Source: an uncultured bacterium
GTDB taxonomy: Bacteria > Bacteroidota > Bacteroidia > Bacteroidales > Muribaculaceae
Assembly (NCBI GenBank): GCA_945612775.1
Contig: CALZAF010000001.1
Coordinates: forward strand, 61,117-125,116
Direction of reading: 5' to 3'
DNA length: 64,000 nucleotides
Shown here: positions 1 through 8,865 of the stretch, piece after piece
Position numbering within the stretch: position 1 is the first letter of the stretch
Layout: each line of letters begins with the position of its first letter
Made by a program: the position numbers and the translations under genes
The notes under the pieces: generated by a model
What the model was told of the DNA's origin: nothing
Seen by the model: only the letters and a program-made list of their open reading frames with translations
Database searches by the model: none

Positions 1-934
1 GAATATCGTAGTGAATCACAAATCTCACATCAGGCTTATCAATGCCCATACCAAAGGCTATGGTTGCCACTATCACATCCACTTTCTCGAGCAAGAATGC
101 ATCTTGGTTCTCGGTGCGCTTTGCACTATCCATACCAGCGTGATATGGTAGCGCTTTAATGTCGTTAACGCACAATGTTTCAGCCAATTCCTCCACCTTT
201 TTGCGGCTCAGGCAATATATGATGCCCGACTTGCCCGGACGCGACTTAATGTAGCGGATAATGTCTTTATCTACATCTTTTGTCTTTGGGCGAACCTCAT
301 AGTAAAGATTCGGACGGTTGAACGACGACTTAAACACAGTTACATCGGTCATACCGAGGCTCTTCTGTATGTCGTGCTGCACCTTAGGCGTAGCAGTTGC
401 AGTGAGCGCTATCACTGGACGAACGCCTATTTCCATGATTTTAGGACGTATGTTTCGGTATTCTGGACGGAAATCGTGTCCCCACTCCGATATGCAATGA
501 GCTTCGTCAACGGCGAAAAATGATATCTTTACGCTTTTTAGGAACTCTATATTCTCCTCTTTGGTTAGCGATTCGGGTGCCACATATAGCAGCTTCGTTT
601 TGCCACGGCGTACGTCCTCCTTTACTTCAAGCACAGCTTCGCGGGTCAACGACGAATTTAAGAAATGAGCTACGCCATCGTCTTCGCTATAATTTCTCAT
701 AGCGTCAACCTGATTCTTCATCAATGCAATTAGAGGAGAGATTACAATGGCCGTTCCTTCCATCATCAGTGACGGAAGCTGGTAGCACAACGATTTGCCG
801 CCTCCCGTGGGCATAAGCACAAAGGTATCTCTTTCGGCGATTAGGTTCTCCACAATCGCTTCCTGATTACCCTTGAATGAATCGAATCCGAAGTGTTTCT
901 TCAATTCTGCTACGAGTTGCTTGTTGTTGGCCAT
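1..934 (-). CDS. recQ: ATP-dependent DNA helicase RecQ (partial, N-terminal 311 residues)
   Basis: RecQ unwinds DNA 3' to 5' in recombination and repair. The reading frame starts at the ATG at 934 (MANNKQLVAE...) and stays open to the left edge, so only the N-terminal part is present. Helicase motif I is MPTGGGKS near residues 41-48, the DEAH box is at about 143-146 followed by CISEWGHDFRPEY, and motif III TATAT and the motif V region (AFGMGIDKPDVRFVIH) come later. The motif after DEAH (CISEWGHDFRP) is diagnostic of RecQ rather than other SF2 helicases. The RQC and HRDC domains, if present, lie outside the window. It has its own promoter at 970-1001, inside the clpX terminator region. Family assignment is secure. 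Confidence 0.93.
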   Translation of the reverse strand, partial: MANNKQLVAELKKHFGFDSFKGNQEAIVENLIAERDTFVLMPTGGGKSLCYQLPSLMMEGTAIVISPLIALMKNQVDAMRNYSEDDGVAHFLNSSLTREAVLEVKEDVRRGKTKLLYVAPESLTKEENIEFLKSVKISFFAVDEAHCISEWGHDFRPEYRNIRPKIMEIGVRPVIALTATATPKVQHDIQKSLGMTDVTVFKSSFNRPNLYYEVRPKTKDVDKDIIRYIKSRPGKSGIIYCLSRKKVEELAETLCVNDIKALPYHAGMDSAKRTENQDAFLLEKVDVIVATIAFGMGIDKPDVRFVIHYDI

Positions 935-969
935 GGTTAATAATTGATTGGTTCTTCGTTTTTGCTATA

Positions 970-1001
970 CAAATATAAAATAAAGGCTCAAAAATTGCAA
1001 G
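970..1001 (-). promoter_or_regulatory. Bacteroidota-type promoter for recQ
   Basis: On the minus strand TATATTTG (970-977) matches the -7 element TAnnTTTG. CTTG (998-1001) stands 20 bases upstream as a three-of-four match to the -33 element TTTG. Transcription would start about 30 bases before the recQ ATG. The upstream half lies inside the clpX terminator stem. Confidence 0.6.
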
Positions 1002-1013
1002 TTTTTGAGCCTT
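983..1013 (-). terminator. Intrinsic terminator of clpP-clpX
   Basis: A perfect 12-bp stem (AAGGCTCAAAAA at 983-994 and its complement at 1002-1013) with a 7-nt loop lies just after the clpX stop. On the minus strand it is followed by a T-rich stretch (TATTTTATATTT). Confidence 0.85.
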
Positions 1014-1019
1014 AAAATA

Positions 1020-2267
1020 TCATATTTGATTAAATGATTCGAAATTAGCCTTTTTTAATTGTTTTTCGGCATAATCTCGAGTGACCGAAAATTTACGTTT
1101 CTTAGTCGAAGGAACCTCATACATGGCGTCAATCATTATCGTTTCAACTATTGATCTCAAGCCGCGTGCTCCGAGTTTATACTCTATTGCTTTATCAACT
1201 ATGAAGTCGAGCGTGTCGTCCTCAAATATCAACTGCACGCCATCCATCTTAAATAATTTAACGTACTGCTTAGTGATGGCATTCTTTGGTTCGGTTAGAA
1301 TCTTGCGCAGTGCTGTTCGGTCGAGAGGCTCAAGATTAGTCAATATCGGCAGACGGCCCACTATTTCTGGGATTAAACCGTAAGACTTCAAATCTTGTGG
1401 AGCCACATAGTGCAAGAGTCGCTCTCTGTCGATTCGCTTTTGCTCCGAACTTGCACCATATCCTACTACGTGGGTGTTAAGGCGAAGTGCTATCTTGCGC
1501 TCGATTCCTTCGAATGCCCCACCACATATAAATAATATGTTCTTGGTATCTACTGGAATCATTTTTTGCTCTGGGTGCTTGCGGCCTCCTTGTGGTGGCA
1601 CATTCACCACCGAGCCTTCGAGCAGTTTGAGCAAACCTTGCTGAACGCCTTCGCCGCTCACGTCGCGAGTTATTGATGGGTTATCGCTCTTGCGCGCTAT
1701 CTTGTCGATTTCGTCGATAAACACTATACCTTTTTGCGCGAGTTCCACATTGTAATCGCATGCTTGAAGCAGACGCACCAGCAGGCTCTCAATGTCTTCA
1801 CCCACATAACCGGCTTCAGTCAATACTGTGGCGTCAACAATTGCAAAAGGCACTTTGAGCAATCGTGCAATGGTCTTTGCGAGAAGTGTTTTGCCAGTTC
1901 CCGTTGGGCCTACAATGATGATGTTCGACTTTTCAATCTCCACATCATCTGCTTCCACGGTTTGCGTCAAACGCTTATAGTGGTTATACACAGCCACCGA
2001 GAGATACTTCTTTGCATCGTCCTGACCTATTACATACTGGTCGATATATTCCTTAATCTCTTGCGGAGTGGGAATTTCCTTAATCGATTCGTTAGCTTTT
2101 GCTTCAAAACGCTTACTCTCTTCGTGAAAGTACTCTTTCACTATTTCGTTGGCTTGCTCGGCGCAATCGCTGCATATGCAACCGTCTTGACCCGGTATCA
2201 ATAGACGCACATCACTTGCAGCGCGCCCGCAGAAACTACAATATAGTTCAGACTTGCTTTTCCTCAT
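1020..2267 (-). CDS. clpX: ATP-dependent protease ATP-binding subunit ClpX
   Basis: ClpX is the AAA+ unfoldase that recognises, unfolds and threads substrates into ClpP in the cytoplasm. The 415 residues match the family length. An N-terminal zinc-binding domain has C10-x2-C13 and C32-x2-C35. Walker A GPTGTGKT is at about 120-127 and Walker B FIDEID at about 183-188. The pore/RKH region GRKHPEQ is present. The position usually occupied by the ClpP-contacting IGF loop reads VVGYG, which I believe is a common Bacteroidota variant. The ATG overlaps the 3' end of clpP by 20 bases, so the two genes are translationally coupled in one operon. A strong terminator follows. Confidence 0.97.
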   Translation of the reverse strand: MRKSKSELYCSFCGRAASDVRLLIPGQDGCICSDCAEQANEIVKEYFHEESKRFEAKANESIKEIPTPQEIKEYIDQYVIGQDDAKKYLSVAVYNHYKRLTQTVEADDVEIEKSNIIIVGPTGTGKTLLAKTIARLLKVPFAIVDATVLTEAGYVGEDIESLLVRLLQACDYNVELAQKGIVFIDEIDKIARKSDNPSITRDVSGEGVQQGLLKLLEGSVVNVPPQGGRKHPEQKMIPVDTKNILFICGGAFEGIERKIALRLNTHVVGYGASSEQKRIDRERLLHYVAPQDLKSYGLIPEIVGRLPILTNLEPLDRTALRKILTEPKNAITKQYVKLFKMDGVQLIFEDDTLDFIVDKAIEYKLGARGLRSIVETIMIDAMYEVPSTKKRKFSVTRDYAEKQLKKANFESFNQI

Positions 2268-2940
2268 TAGATGCTTTTGTTCTTTCTAGGATTTGGTCAA
2301 TCATGCCATATTGCAATGCTTCGCCAGAAGTCATCCAGTAGTCACGATCCGAATCGCTTGCCACCTTATCGAATGGCTGTCCTGAGTGATTGGCTATGAT
2401 TGAGTAAAGTTCGTTCTTCAATTTCAAGATCTCGCGAGCTGTGATTTCGATATCGCTTGCCTGTCCCTGAACACCGCCAAGTGGTTGGTGAATCATTACG
2501 CGAGAGTGCTTCAAAGCAAATCGCTTGCCTTGTTCGCCTGCCACAAGCAGCACTGCTGCCATCGAAGCTGCCATACCGGTGCAGATGGTAGATACATTGC
2601 TCTGTATATACTGCATAGTATCGTAGATTCCGAGACCGGCATATACCGATCCGCCCGGCGAGTTGATGTAGATAGATACGTCTTTGCCAGGATCGGCTGA
2701 GTCGAGATATAGCAGCTGGGCTTGTATAACATTCGCAGTATAGTCGTCGATTTGTGTACCCAAGAAGATGATTCTATCCATCATCAATCGAGAAAATACG
2801 TCCATTTGTGCCACGTTGAGTTGGCGTTCTTCCATGATGGTTGGGTTGATGTAACTGCTCGTAATATTAGCATACTGGTCGAGGGCAAGTCCGTTCATGC
2901 CCAAATGCTTTACAGCATAATCTCTAAATTCATTTTTCAT
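2248..2940 (-). CDS. clpP: ATP-dependent Clp protease proteolytic subunit ClpP
   Basis: ClpP is the serine peptidase that forms the tetradecameric chamber of ClpXP. The catalytic triad is visible: Ser126 in GMAASMAA, His151 in MIHQPLGG and Asp200 in SDRDYWMT. The substrate-binding segment YINSPGGSV is at about 91-99. At 230 residues it carries an N-terminal extension of about 25-30 residues compared with the E. coli protein; a propeptide is likely but not shown. It is the first gene of a clpP-clpX operon driven by a perfect promoter at 2972-3002. tig lies upstream but is separated by a terminator. Confidence 0.97.
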   Translation of the reverse strand: MKNEFRDYAVKHLGMNGLALDQYANITSSYINPTIMEERQLNVAQMDVFSRLMMDRIIFLGTQIDDYTANVIQAQLLYLDSADPGKDVSIYINSPGGSVYAGLGIYDTMQYIQSNVSTICTGMAASMAAVLLVAGEQGKRFALKHSRVMIHQPLGGVQGQASDIEITAREILKLKNELYSIIANHSGQPFDKVASDSDRDYWMTSGEALQYGMIDQILERTKASNEEKQV

Positions 2941-2971
2941 AAACTTCTCTTATTATGTATTTTTCGGTATT

Positions 2972-3002
2972 CAAATCTACAAAATAAATGCCAAAATACA
3001 AA
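2972..3002 (-). promoter_or_regulatory. Promoter of clpP-clpX
   Basis: On the minus strand TTTG (2999-3002), 19 bases and TAGATTTG (2972-2979) match the Bacteroidota consensus TTTG-N19-TAnnTTTG exactly. The predicted start is about 25 bases before the clpP ATG. Confidence 0.8.
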
Positions 3003-3027
3003 GTCATTATAAAAAATCAAAAAAAAT

Positions 3028-3062
3028 GGGGTGATATCATAATATTAATGTGACATCACTCC
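3028..3062 (-). terminator. Intrinsic terminator of tig
   Basis: A 12-bp stem with one internal mismatch (3028-3039 with 3051-3062) is followed on the minus strand by A then eight Ts. It lies between the tig stop and the clpP promoter, so tig and clpPX are separate transcription units. Confidence 0.8.
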
Positions 3063-3087
3063 CATAATATCTATTATTCGCTATGAA

Positions 3088-4440
3088 TTACTTCTCAGCT
3101 TCGAAGAGAGCGTTGAAGTCGTTCACCGATACTTCCTTTTCTGCTATCTTGGCAGTTGCGCGGATGTAACCGAATACCTTATCATCAACGGCACGGTTTG
3201 CAAGGTCGCGGCGATATTCGTTGTTCTTAACGATTTCCTTTGCTTGACGTTCAACTGCATCTGCTGGTGCATTGTAGATGCCATATTGAGAGAATTGCTG
3301 AGTTACAATCAACTTAGCAATGTTCAATAGGTCTTCTTCTTCAACCTTTATTGCGCCGTTTGCGGCAATCTTATCCTTGGCAAGTTGCCAGATAAGTTGA
3401 GGACGCATCTTTGGATATTCTTCTTCCATCTTTTCGGCAGTATACTTTTCATCCTTCATAACGAAGAACTTCTTCAAGAATTCGTCAGGCAATTCTATTT
3501 CGCCGATGTGGTTAACGATAGCGTTTTGAGCATCGATAGTGAAGCGATAGTTGCTGTCGCCTACAAGCGAAGCCTTAATACCTTCCTTAACCTTCTCTAC
3601 ATATTCTTCTTCCGACTTAACAACATCCTTACCGAATGCCATGTCGAAGAATTCTTGGTTCAATTCAGCTTCCTTATCTACCGAAATCTGAGTGATAGTC
3701 ATCTTGAAGTCGCTCTTAACGTCAGCTTCTTCGCGCTTGAGGTTAAGCATTCCGCCAAGTTCGCCAAGGTTGCCTTCGCAAGTGTTCCATGGGTTGAACA
3801 CTACTTCTTCGTTCAACTTCTTGCCGGCAAATTTTGCCTTTTCGTCTTCGCTCTTGAAGAAACGAGGGCTAACGTATGTGCTTTCAACGCTGATACCACC
3901 TTCCTTTACGCTGCCATCTTCATTAAGTTCTACCAATGAACCCTTAAGCAGTGCTTCTGGAGTTACTTCTTCAGCATCTTCGCGAGAACCGAAACGCATG
4001 CGCATCGACTTGCTTTGCTTTTCAAACATTTCTTCGTCAACTGCAATGCTGTAGTATGGGATTTCTATTGATGCCAAATCTACATCAAACTCAGGAGCAA
4101 GACCTACATTAAACTTAAATGTAAATTCCTTGCCGCTTTCCAAGTCGAAGTTTGTGTCGTCGGTAACTATTGGTTCGCCGAGCACATTCAACTTGTTTTC
4201 ATGAATATATTTTGTGAGCTGTTCTCCGATTTCGTCATTTACTACATCGGCAAGCACTTGCTTTCCGTATAGCTTTTCCAAAATGCTTAGTGGTGTGTGG
4301 CCTGGACGGAAACCCTTTACTGGATGGCTTTGGCCAATTCTTTTTAGATTCTTCTTAACCTTTTCAGCGTAGTCTGCTTCGCCGAGTGTAATTGTGATAA
4401 CGCCATTTACGTTACCATTCTTTTCGAAATTTACATTCAT
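3088..4440 (-). CDS. tig: Trigger factor, ribosome-associated chaperone
   Basis: Trigger factor binds the ribosome exit tunnel and shields nascent chains. The 450-residue product has the N-terminal ribosome-binding domain with the signature region VKGFRPGHTPL near residues 41-51. A degenerate FKBP-like PPIase region (about 150-245) follows, then a long helical, Lys/Glu-rich C-terminal arm domain. The PPIase part is strongly diverged from the proteobacterial form, as is usual in Bacteroidota. Its position just upstream of clpP-clpX is the classic tig-clpP-clpX order, although here a terminator and a new promoter separate tig from clpP. Confidence 0.92.
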   Translation of the reverse strand: MNVNFEKNGNVNGVITITLGEADYAEKVKKNLKRIGQSHPVKGFRPGHTPLSILEKLYGKQVLADVVNDEIGEQLTKYIHENKLNVLGEPIVTDDTNFDLESGKEFTFKFNVGLAPEFDVDLASIEIPYYSIAVDEEMFEKQSKSMRMRFGSREDAEEVTPEALLKGSLVELNEDGSVKEGGISVESTYVSPRFFKSEDEKAKFAGKKLNEEVVFNPWNTCEGNLGELGGMLNLKREEADVKSDFKMTITQISVDKEAELNQEFFDMAFGKDVVKSEEEYVEKVKEGIKASLVGDSNYRFTIDAQNAIVNHIGEIELPDEFLKKFFVMKDEKYTAEKMEEEYPKMRPQLIWQLAKDKIAANGAIKVEEEDLLNIAKLIVTQQFSQYGIYNAPADAVERQAKEIVKNNEYRRDLANRAVDDKVFGYIRATAKIAEKEVSVNDFNALFEAEK

Positions 4441-4506
4441 TGTGTTTGAATATATTATTTAATTATTAATTATCAACATTATAGTGCTTTCACACCAAAT
4501 CGGGTG

Positions 4507-4538
4507 CAAAATTACAACTATTTGTTGCGTTTCACAAA
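4507..4538 (-). promoter_or_regulatory. Promoter of tig
   Basis: On the minus strand TTTG (4535-4538), 20 bases and TAATTTTG (4507-4514) match the -33/-7 consensus. The start site would be about 60 bases upstream of the tig ATG. Confidence 0.75.
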
Positions 4539-4609
4539 TTTCGGTTAAAGTTTTTGCCATATTTAACCATAATCGCACCATTAGTGCATAATGAAGCTAA
4601 AAAAAGAGT

Positions 4610-4640
4610 GGCGAGTGCTAAGATTTAGTTAGCACTCGCC
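4610..4640 (-). terminator. Intrinsic terminator of the M13 peptidase gene
   Basis: A perfect 12-bp stem (GGCGAGTGCTAA at 4610-4621 with 4629-4640) and 7-nt loop is followed on the minus strand by ACTC and seven Ts. It lies 32 bases after the stop codon. Confidence 0.85.
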
Positions 4641-4671
4641 TATTCTTAAAGATTACTTCTTTTATTGTCTA

Positions 4672-6699
4672 TTACCAGATTATGACTCTGTCGGCAGGCT
4701 CTATATACATCTTGTCGCCGCTCTTGATGCCAAATGCGTCGTAGAACGATTGGATGTTGCGCAATGATCCGTTAACGCGCCACTTGCCAAGCGAGTGAAC
4801 GTCAATCTTTGTGCGACGCAAAATCTCTTGTTCGGTGATATTTGCCGCCCATACATTGGCATAGCTTAGATAGAAGCGCTGGTCGGGTGTAAATCCATCG
4901 ATGGTTTCATTTGAACTGCCTTGCTTAGTCTTTTTGAATGCTGTGTATGCCACACGCAGACCGCCTTGATCGGCAATGTTTTCGCCGAGTGTATATTCGC
5001 CATTTGCGTGAGTGTCGCCGAGCACTATAATCTGATTGAATTGCTCAACGAGCACTTGAGTTTTTTCTTTAAACTTCTTGGCGTCTTCATCGGTCCACCA
5101 TGCAATCATGTTGCCGTTTTGGTCGAAATTGCGGCCTTGGTCGTCGAAACCATGGGTCATTTCGTGACCGATTACCACGCCTATCGCGCCATAGTTGCAA
5201 GCATCATCGCCTTCTGGGTTGAAATATGGCGCCTGAAGGATACCTGCTGGGAAGCAAATCTCGTTGGTTGTAGGATTATAATAAGCGTTCACTGTCTGAG
5301 GAGTCATGGCCCATTCGTCACGGTCAACAGGTTGGCCGTATTTCGAAAGCGCATAGGCTGTTTCGAAAGCGCGTGCACGACGCACATTCTCCCAATACGA
5401 CTGTTCTGTGTCAATTTGAATGCCTGAATAATCTCTCCACTTGTCGGGATAACCAATCTTAACGGTAAAACTGTTCAACTTAACCAATGCGTTGACCTTG
5501 GTTTTATCGCTCATCCAGTCGAGCGAAGCAATGTGTTCTGCCAAAGCTACCTTGAGGTTGTTAACGAGCTTGAGCATCTTTTCCTTTGATGAGGCTGGGA
5601 AATACTTCTCCACATAGAGTTCGCCCACTGCTTCGCCAAGGATGCCGTTAGGTGTGCCTATTGCGCGCTTCCAACGAGGTTCTTGCACTGTCTTTCCCGA
5701 CATAACGTGTGAGAACATTTCGAAGTTGGCATCCACAAAATCGTCGCTCAAATAAGAACTTGCAGTGGTAATCACATCAAATGCCATATAATCCTTCAGT
5801 TCTTGATCTTTCAATGTAGCCATAAGTTCGCTCACCTTAGCCATAGCCTTTGGCTCGGTAACGCAAACTTTGTCAACACCGTTGAGCTTTCGTGCAGCAA
5901 AATATTCGTTCCACTTAATCGAAGGGAATTCGCTTTGAAGTTGATCTACAGTGAAGATGTTATACAATCTCGACATATCGCGACTTTCTTCGCGTGTCAT
6001 AGTCACCTTGGCGATTTCAGTCTCAATCTTCAGGACATTCTTGGCTGCTTGCTTGGCTGCTTTTGGCTTATAGCCAGCAAGTTTCATAACAGTCTCGATG
6101 TAGTTGATGTATGCGTTTCTGATTCTTGTGCTATTTTCATCGTTTTCGAGATAATAGTCGCGGTCGCCCATGCCCAAGCTTGCCTGACCCGCATAAAGGA
6201 TATTGACATCGCTATTCTTAAGGTCTGCCATAACGAAACATCCAAAAAGCGTAGAAGTCACATCATTGTGAAGCCAGCAGATGGTTTTCATCAAGTCGGC
6301 GCGGTTCATCGATGCGATAATTGCCAATTGTTCTTTGATAGGTGCAGCACCTTCGGCATTTAGTCGCACACTATCCATACCTAATTTGTAAAGGTCGTTA
6401 ACTTTTTGGGCTACAGTTCCCTTTGCTGGATTCGACTTGTCGAGGTTCTGAATCAGATCTTTAACCTGATTACGGCTGTTCTCTGCCAATTCATCAAATG
6501 TCCCGAAACGAGCATATTGAGGGTCAAGTGGATTATTCTTTTGCCATCCGCCTGTAGCATATTGGTAGAAATCCTCTCCTGGGGCAATACTCAAATCAAG
6601 GTTAGCCTTGTCCACCCCAATTTTTCCTTTATCGTTTGCATTCATTGTAATTGATGATAATAAAGCCAATGATGAAACTAATAATGTCAATTTGTTCAT
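4672..6699 (-). CDS. M13 family zinc metallopeptidase (neprilysin/PepO-like), secreted
   Basis: This is a secreted zinc endopeptidase that cleaves oligopeptides. An N-terminal signal peptide (MNKLTLLVSSLALLSSITMNA) precedes a mature protein with the M13 N-terminal domain and the zinc site HEMTH at residues 512-516. The downstream third ligand is in ENIADQGG, and NAYYNP and FPAGILQAP are typical M13 substrate-binding motifs. The 675-residue length is normal for the family. It probably acts in the periplasm. It lies 42 bases after the ABC-F gene on the same strand with no obvious promoter between them, so co-transcription is likely. Natural substrates cannot be told from sequence. Confidence 0.93.
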   Translation of the reverse strand: MNKLTLLVSSLALLSSITMNANDKGKIGVDKANLDLSIAPGEDFYQYATGGWQKNNPLDPQYARFGTFDELAENSRNQVKDLIQNLDKSNPAKGTVAQKVNDLYKLGMDSVRLNAEGAAPIKEQLAIIASMNRADLMKTICWLHNDVTSTLFGCFVMADLKNSDVNILYAGQASLGMGDRDYYLENDENSTRIRNAYINYIETVMKLAGYKPKAAKQAAKNVLKIETEIAKVTMTREESRDMSRLYNIFTVDQLQSEFPSIKWNEYFAARKLNGVDKVCVTEPKAMAKVSELMATLKDQELKDYMAFDVITTASSYLSDDFVDANFEMFSHVMSGKTVQEPRWKRAIGTPNGILGEAVGELYVEKYFPASSKEKMLKLVNNLKVALAEHIASLDWMSDKTKVNALVKLNSFTVKIGYPDKWRDYSGIQIDTEQSYWENVRRARAFETAYALSKYGQPVDRDEWAMTPQTVNAYYNPTTNEICFPAGILQAPYFNPEGDDACNYGAIGVVIGHEMTHGFDDQGRNFDQNGNMIAWWTDEDAKKFKEKTQVLVEQFNQIIVLGDTHANGEYTLGENIADQGGLRVAYTAFKKTKQGSSNETIDGFTPDQRFYLSYANVWAANITEQEILRRTKIDVHSLGKWRVNGSLRNIQSFYDAFGIKSGDKMYIEPADRVIIW

Positions 6700-6741
6700 T
6701 TTCTCTATTACTTAATTTATTGTTTGTTAATTATTTAGAAG

Positions 6742-8703
6742 TTAGTCTGTTTTAATGCGTTCAAGTTCTTCCGAAGCAAGTTCCCAATCACTCATAGCCA
6801 TCTCAAGTTTTTTGTTAGTCTCTTGATGCTGCACGAATATATCGGGATCGCTGGTGTCGCCAGCTGCAATTCGGCTTTCTATCTCAGCCACTTTATCTTC
6901 GAGTTCGGCTATTTGTTTTTCAAACTCATCAACGCGCTTTTGTGCTTTGCGCACCAATTTGTCGTGCTCCTTCTGCTCGAAATACGACCGCTTAGATGCA
7001 CTCATGGTTTCGAGTGGATTGATTTGTTGTGCCGAGCTATTGACAATCGACTTTTTCGCTTCAATAGCAGCGTTAACCTCAAGTTGTTGCAACGATTCGA
7101 GTTGTTTGCTTTGCAAGAAGTCGTACACGCCACCGAGATGCTCTTTAACCTTACCGCCACCAAATTCATATACTTTTTCCACGAGTCCATCGAGGAAGTC
7201 GCGGTCGTGTGAAACCACTATCACCGTGCCATCGAATGCTTTAATGGCGTCTTTCAATATATCTTTTGTTGGAATATCCAAGTGATTGGTGGGCTCATCG
7301 AGTATGAGTAGGTTCACCGGTTCAAGGAGCAATTTTATCATAGCCAGACGCGATTTTTCACCACCCGAAAGCACTTTCACTTTCTTGTCGGACGCTTCGC
7401 CGCCAAACATAAATGCGCCAAGTATGTCTCGTATCTTGGTTCGGATATCACCCACAGCCACACGGTCGATTGTGTCGAACACGGTTAGCTCTTGATCGAG
7501 CAGTTGTGCTTGATTTTGAGCGAAATATCCTATTTTTACGTTGTGACCGAGTTTTAGAACACCTTCGTAAGGTATTTCGTTCATGATGCATTTTACGAGC
7601 GTGGACTTACCTTCGCCATTTTTGCCCACGAAAGCTACTTTCTCGCCTCGTTTTATGATAAAGTTCACATCGGAAAACACCAGATGGTCGCCATAACTTT
7701 TTGCCACATCTTCGGCTATCACAGGATAGTCGCCTGAGCGTGGTGCTGGCGGAAATTTAAGCGAAAGATGCGAATTATCCACTTCATCTACTTCTATACG
7801 CTCTATTTTCGATAGTTGCTTAATGCGGCTTTGCACCTGCACCGACTTGGTGGCTTTATATCTAAAACGCTCTATAAAAGCTTCAGTGTCTTGAATCTGC
7901 TTCTGCTGATTTTGGTAGGCACGCATCTGCTGCTCAACACGCTCCTTGCGCAACTCGAGGAATTTGCTGTAGTTTACCGCATAGTCGTAAATTTTGCCCA
8001 AAGAAATTTCAATGGTGCGATTGGTAACATTGTCGATAAACGCTTTATCGTGCGACACAAGCACCACGGTATTTGCTTTTGTCTTAATGAAGCTCTCAAG
8101 CCACTGGATCGACTCGATATCGAGGTGATTGGTTGGTTCGTCGAGCAATAGCACATCGGGCTTCTGCAGCAAAAGCTTTGCAAGTTCCACGCGCATGCGC
8201 CAACCTCCGCTGAATTCACTGGTAGGACGGTCGAAGTCGCTGCGTAGGAATCCCAACCCGAGCAAAGTGCGTTCCATTTCAGCCTCGCAGTTGTCGGAGC
8301 GGTACATTGTCTGCAGTTCAGTATAATGCGTCAATCTATCGATTAGGTTATGATATTCTTCGCTTTCATAATCAGTACGCTTCAGCAGCTCTGCGTTAAG
8401 TTCATCCACGCGGGCATTTATCTTATTGACTTGTTCGAAAGCCTTCTTTACTTCCTCTTTAAGAGTTTGTGTATCAGAGAGTATCATCTGCTGTGGCAGA
8501 TAACCTATAGTGATATCGGTAGGTTTCGACACGGTTCCGCTAGTAGGCAACTGCAATCCGGCTATAATCTTCATCATAGTCGATTTCCCTGCTCCATTAC
8601 GCCCCACCAATGCTATTCGGTCGCGTTTGTTTATCACATAATTTATATTGTCGAATAGCGATTTGCTACTAAACTCTACCGACAAATTTTGTATCGCTAT
8701 CAT
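6742..8703 (-). CDS. ABC-F family ATP-binding protein (ribosome-associated type)
   Basis: ABC-F proteins have two fused nucleotide-binding domains and no membrane part, and most act on the ribosome. Walker A motifs are GRNGAGKST (34-42) and GKNGEGKST (near 360). Signature motifs are FSGGWRMR and LSGGEKSR, and both Walker B motifs read LLLDEPTNHLDI or LILDEPTNHLDI. The charged inter-domain linker (about 245-310) and a C-terminal coiled coil (about 580-650, rich in Lys/Glu) fit the Uup/YheS type. The 653-residue length is normal. It is the first gene of a likely two-gene unit with the M13 peptidase. I would not call antibiotic resistance from this sequence. Confidence 0.9.
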   Translation of the reverse strand: MIAIQNLSVEFSSKSLFDNINYVINKRDRIALVGRNGAGKSTMMKIIAGLQLPTSGTVSKPTDITIGYLPQQMILSDTQTLKEEVKKAFEQVNKINARVDELNAELLKRTDYESEEYHNLIDRLTHYTELQTMYRSDNCEAEMERTLLGLGFLRSDFDRPTSEFSGGWRMRVELAKLLLQKPDVLLLDEPTNHLDIESIQWLESFIKTKANTVVLVSHDKAFIDNVTNRTIEISLGKIYDYAVNYSKFLELRKERVEQQMRAYQNQQKQIQDTEAFIERFRYKATKSVQVQSRIKQLSKIERIEVDEVDNSHLSLKFPPAPRSGDYPVIAEDVAKSYGDHLVFSDVNFIIKRGEKVAFVGKNGEGKSTLVKCIMNEIPYEGVLKLGHNVKIGYFAQNQAQLLDQELTVFDTIDRVAVGDIRTKIRDILGAFMFGGEASDKKVKVLSGGEKSRLAMIKLLLEPVNLLILDEPTNHLDIPTKDILKDAIKAFDGTVIVVSHDRDFLDGLVEKVYEFGGGKVKEHLGGVYDFLQSKQLESLQQLEVNAAIEAKKSIVNSSAQQINPLETMSASKRSYFEQKEHDKLVRKAQKRVDEFEKQIAELEDKVAEIESRIAAGDTSDPDIFVQHQETNKKLEMAMSDWELASEELERIKTD

Positions 8704-8729
8704 TTATAGTCATTTCTAAATTTAGACTG

Positions 8730-8760
8730 CAAAAATACTAAAAAATAGGTTAATCTCAAG
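8730..8760 (-). promoter_or_regulatory. Promoter of the ABC-F gene
   Basis: On the minus strand CTTG (8757-8760, three of four matches), 19 bases and TATTTTTG (8730-8737) form a good -33/-7 pair about 27 bases upstream of the start codon. Confidence 0.65.
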
Positions 8761-8812
8761 TAATAAAACCACAAATATGATAATATATAATGTATAATTA
8801 CCTCAAATTTTG

Positions 8813-8820
8813 TAATTTTG
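8813..8820 (+). promoter_or_regulatory. Possible -7 element for uvrB
   Basis: TAATTTTG matches TAnnTTTG 45 bases upstream of the uvrB ATG. No good -33 element is visible at the usual spacing, so this is tentative. Confidence 0.45.
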
Positions 8821-8865
8821 TAAGATGAATGTAGGCGTTACCGCCTCAAATCATTGCTTTAGCAC

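Noticed and set aside
4610..4640. CIRCE-like halves GAGTGCTAA and TTAGCACTC, which suggested an HrcA operator
   Set aside because: The halves are in the opposite order from CIRCE (TTAGCACTC-N9-GAGTGCTAA) and the hairpin lies at the 3' end of the M13 gene with a T-run. It is a terminator.
6742..8703. Antibiotic-resistance ABC-F (ARE) protein
   Set aside because: Linker and coiled-coil layout resemble housekeeping Uup/YheS types, and there is no resistance context.
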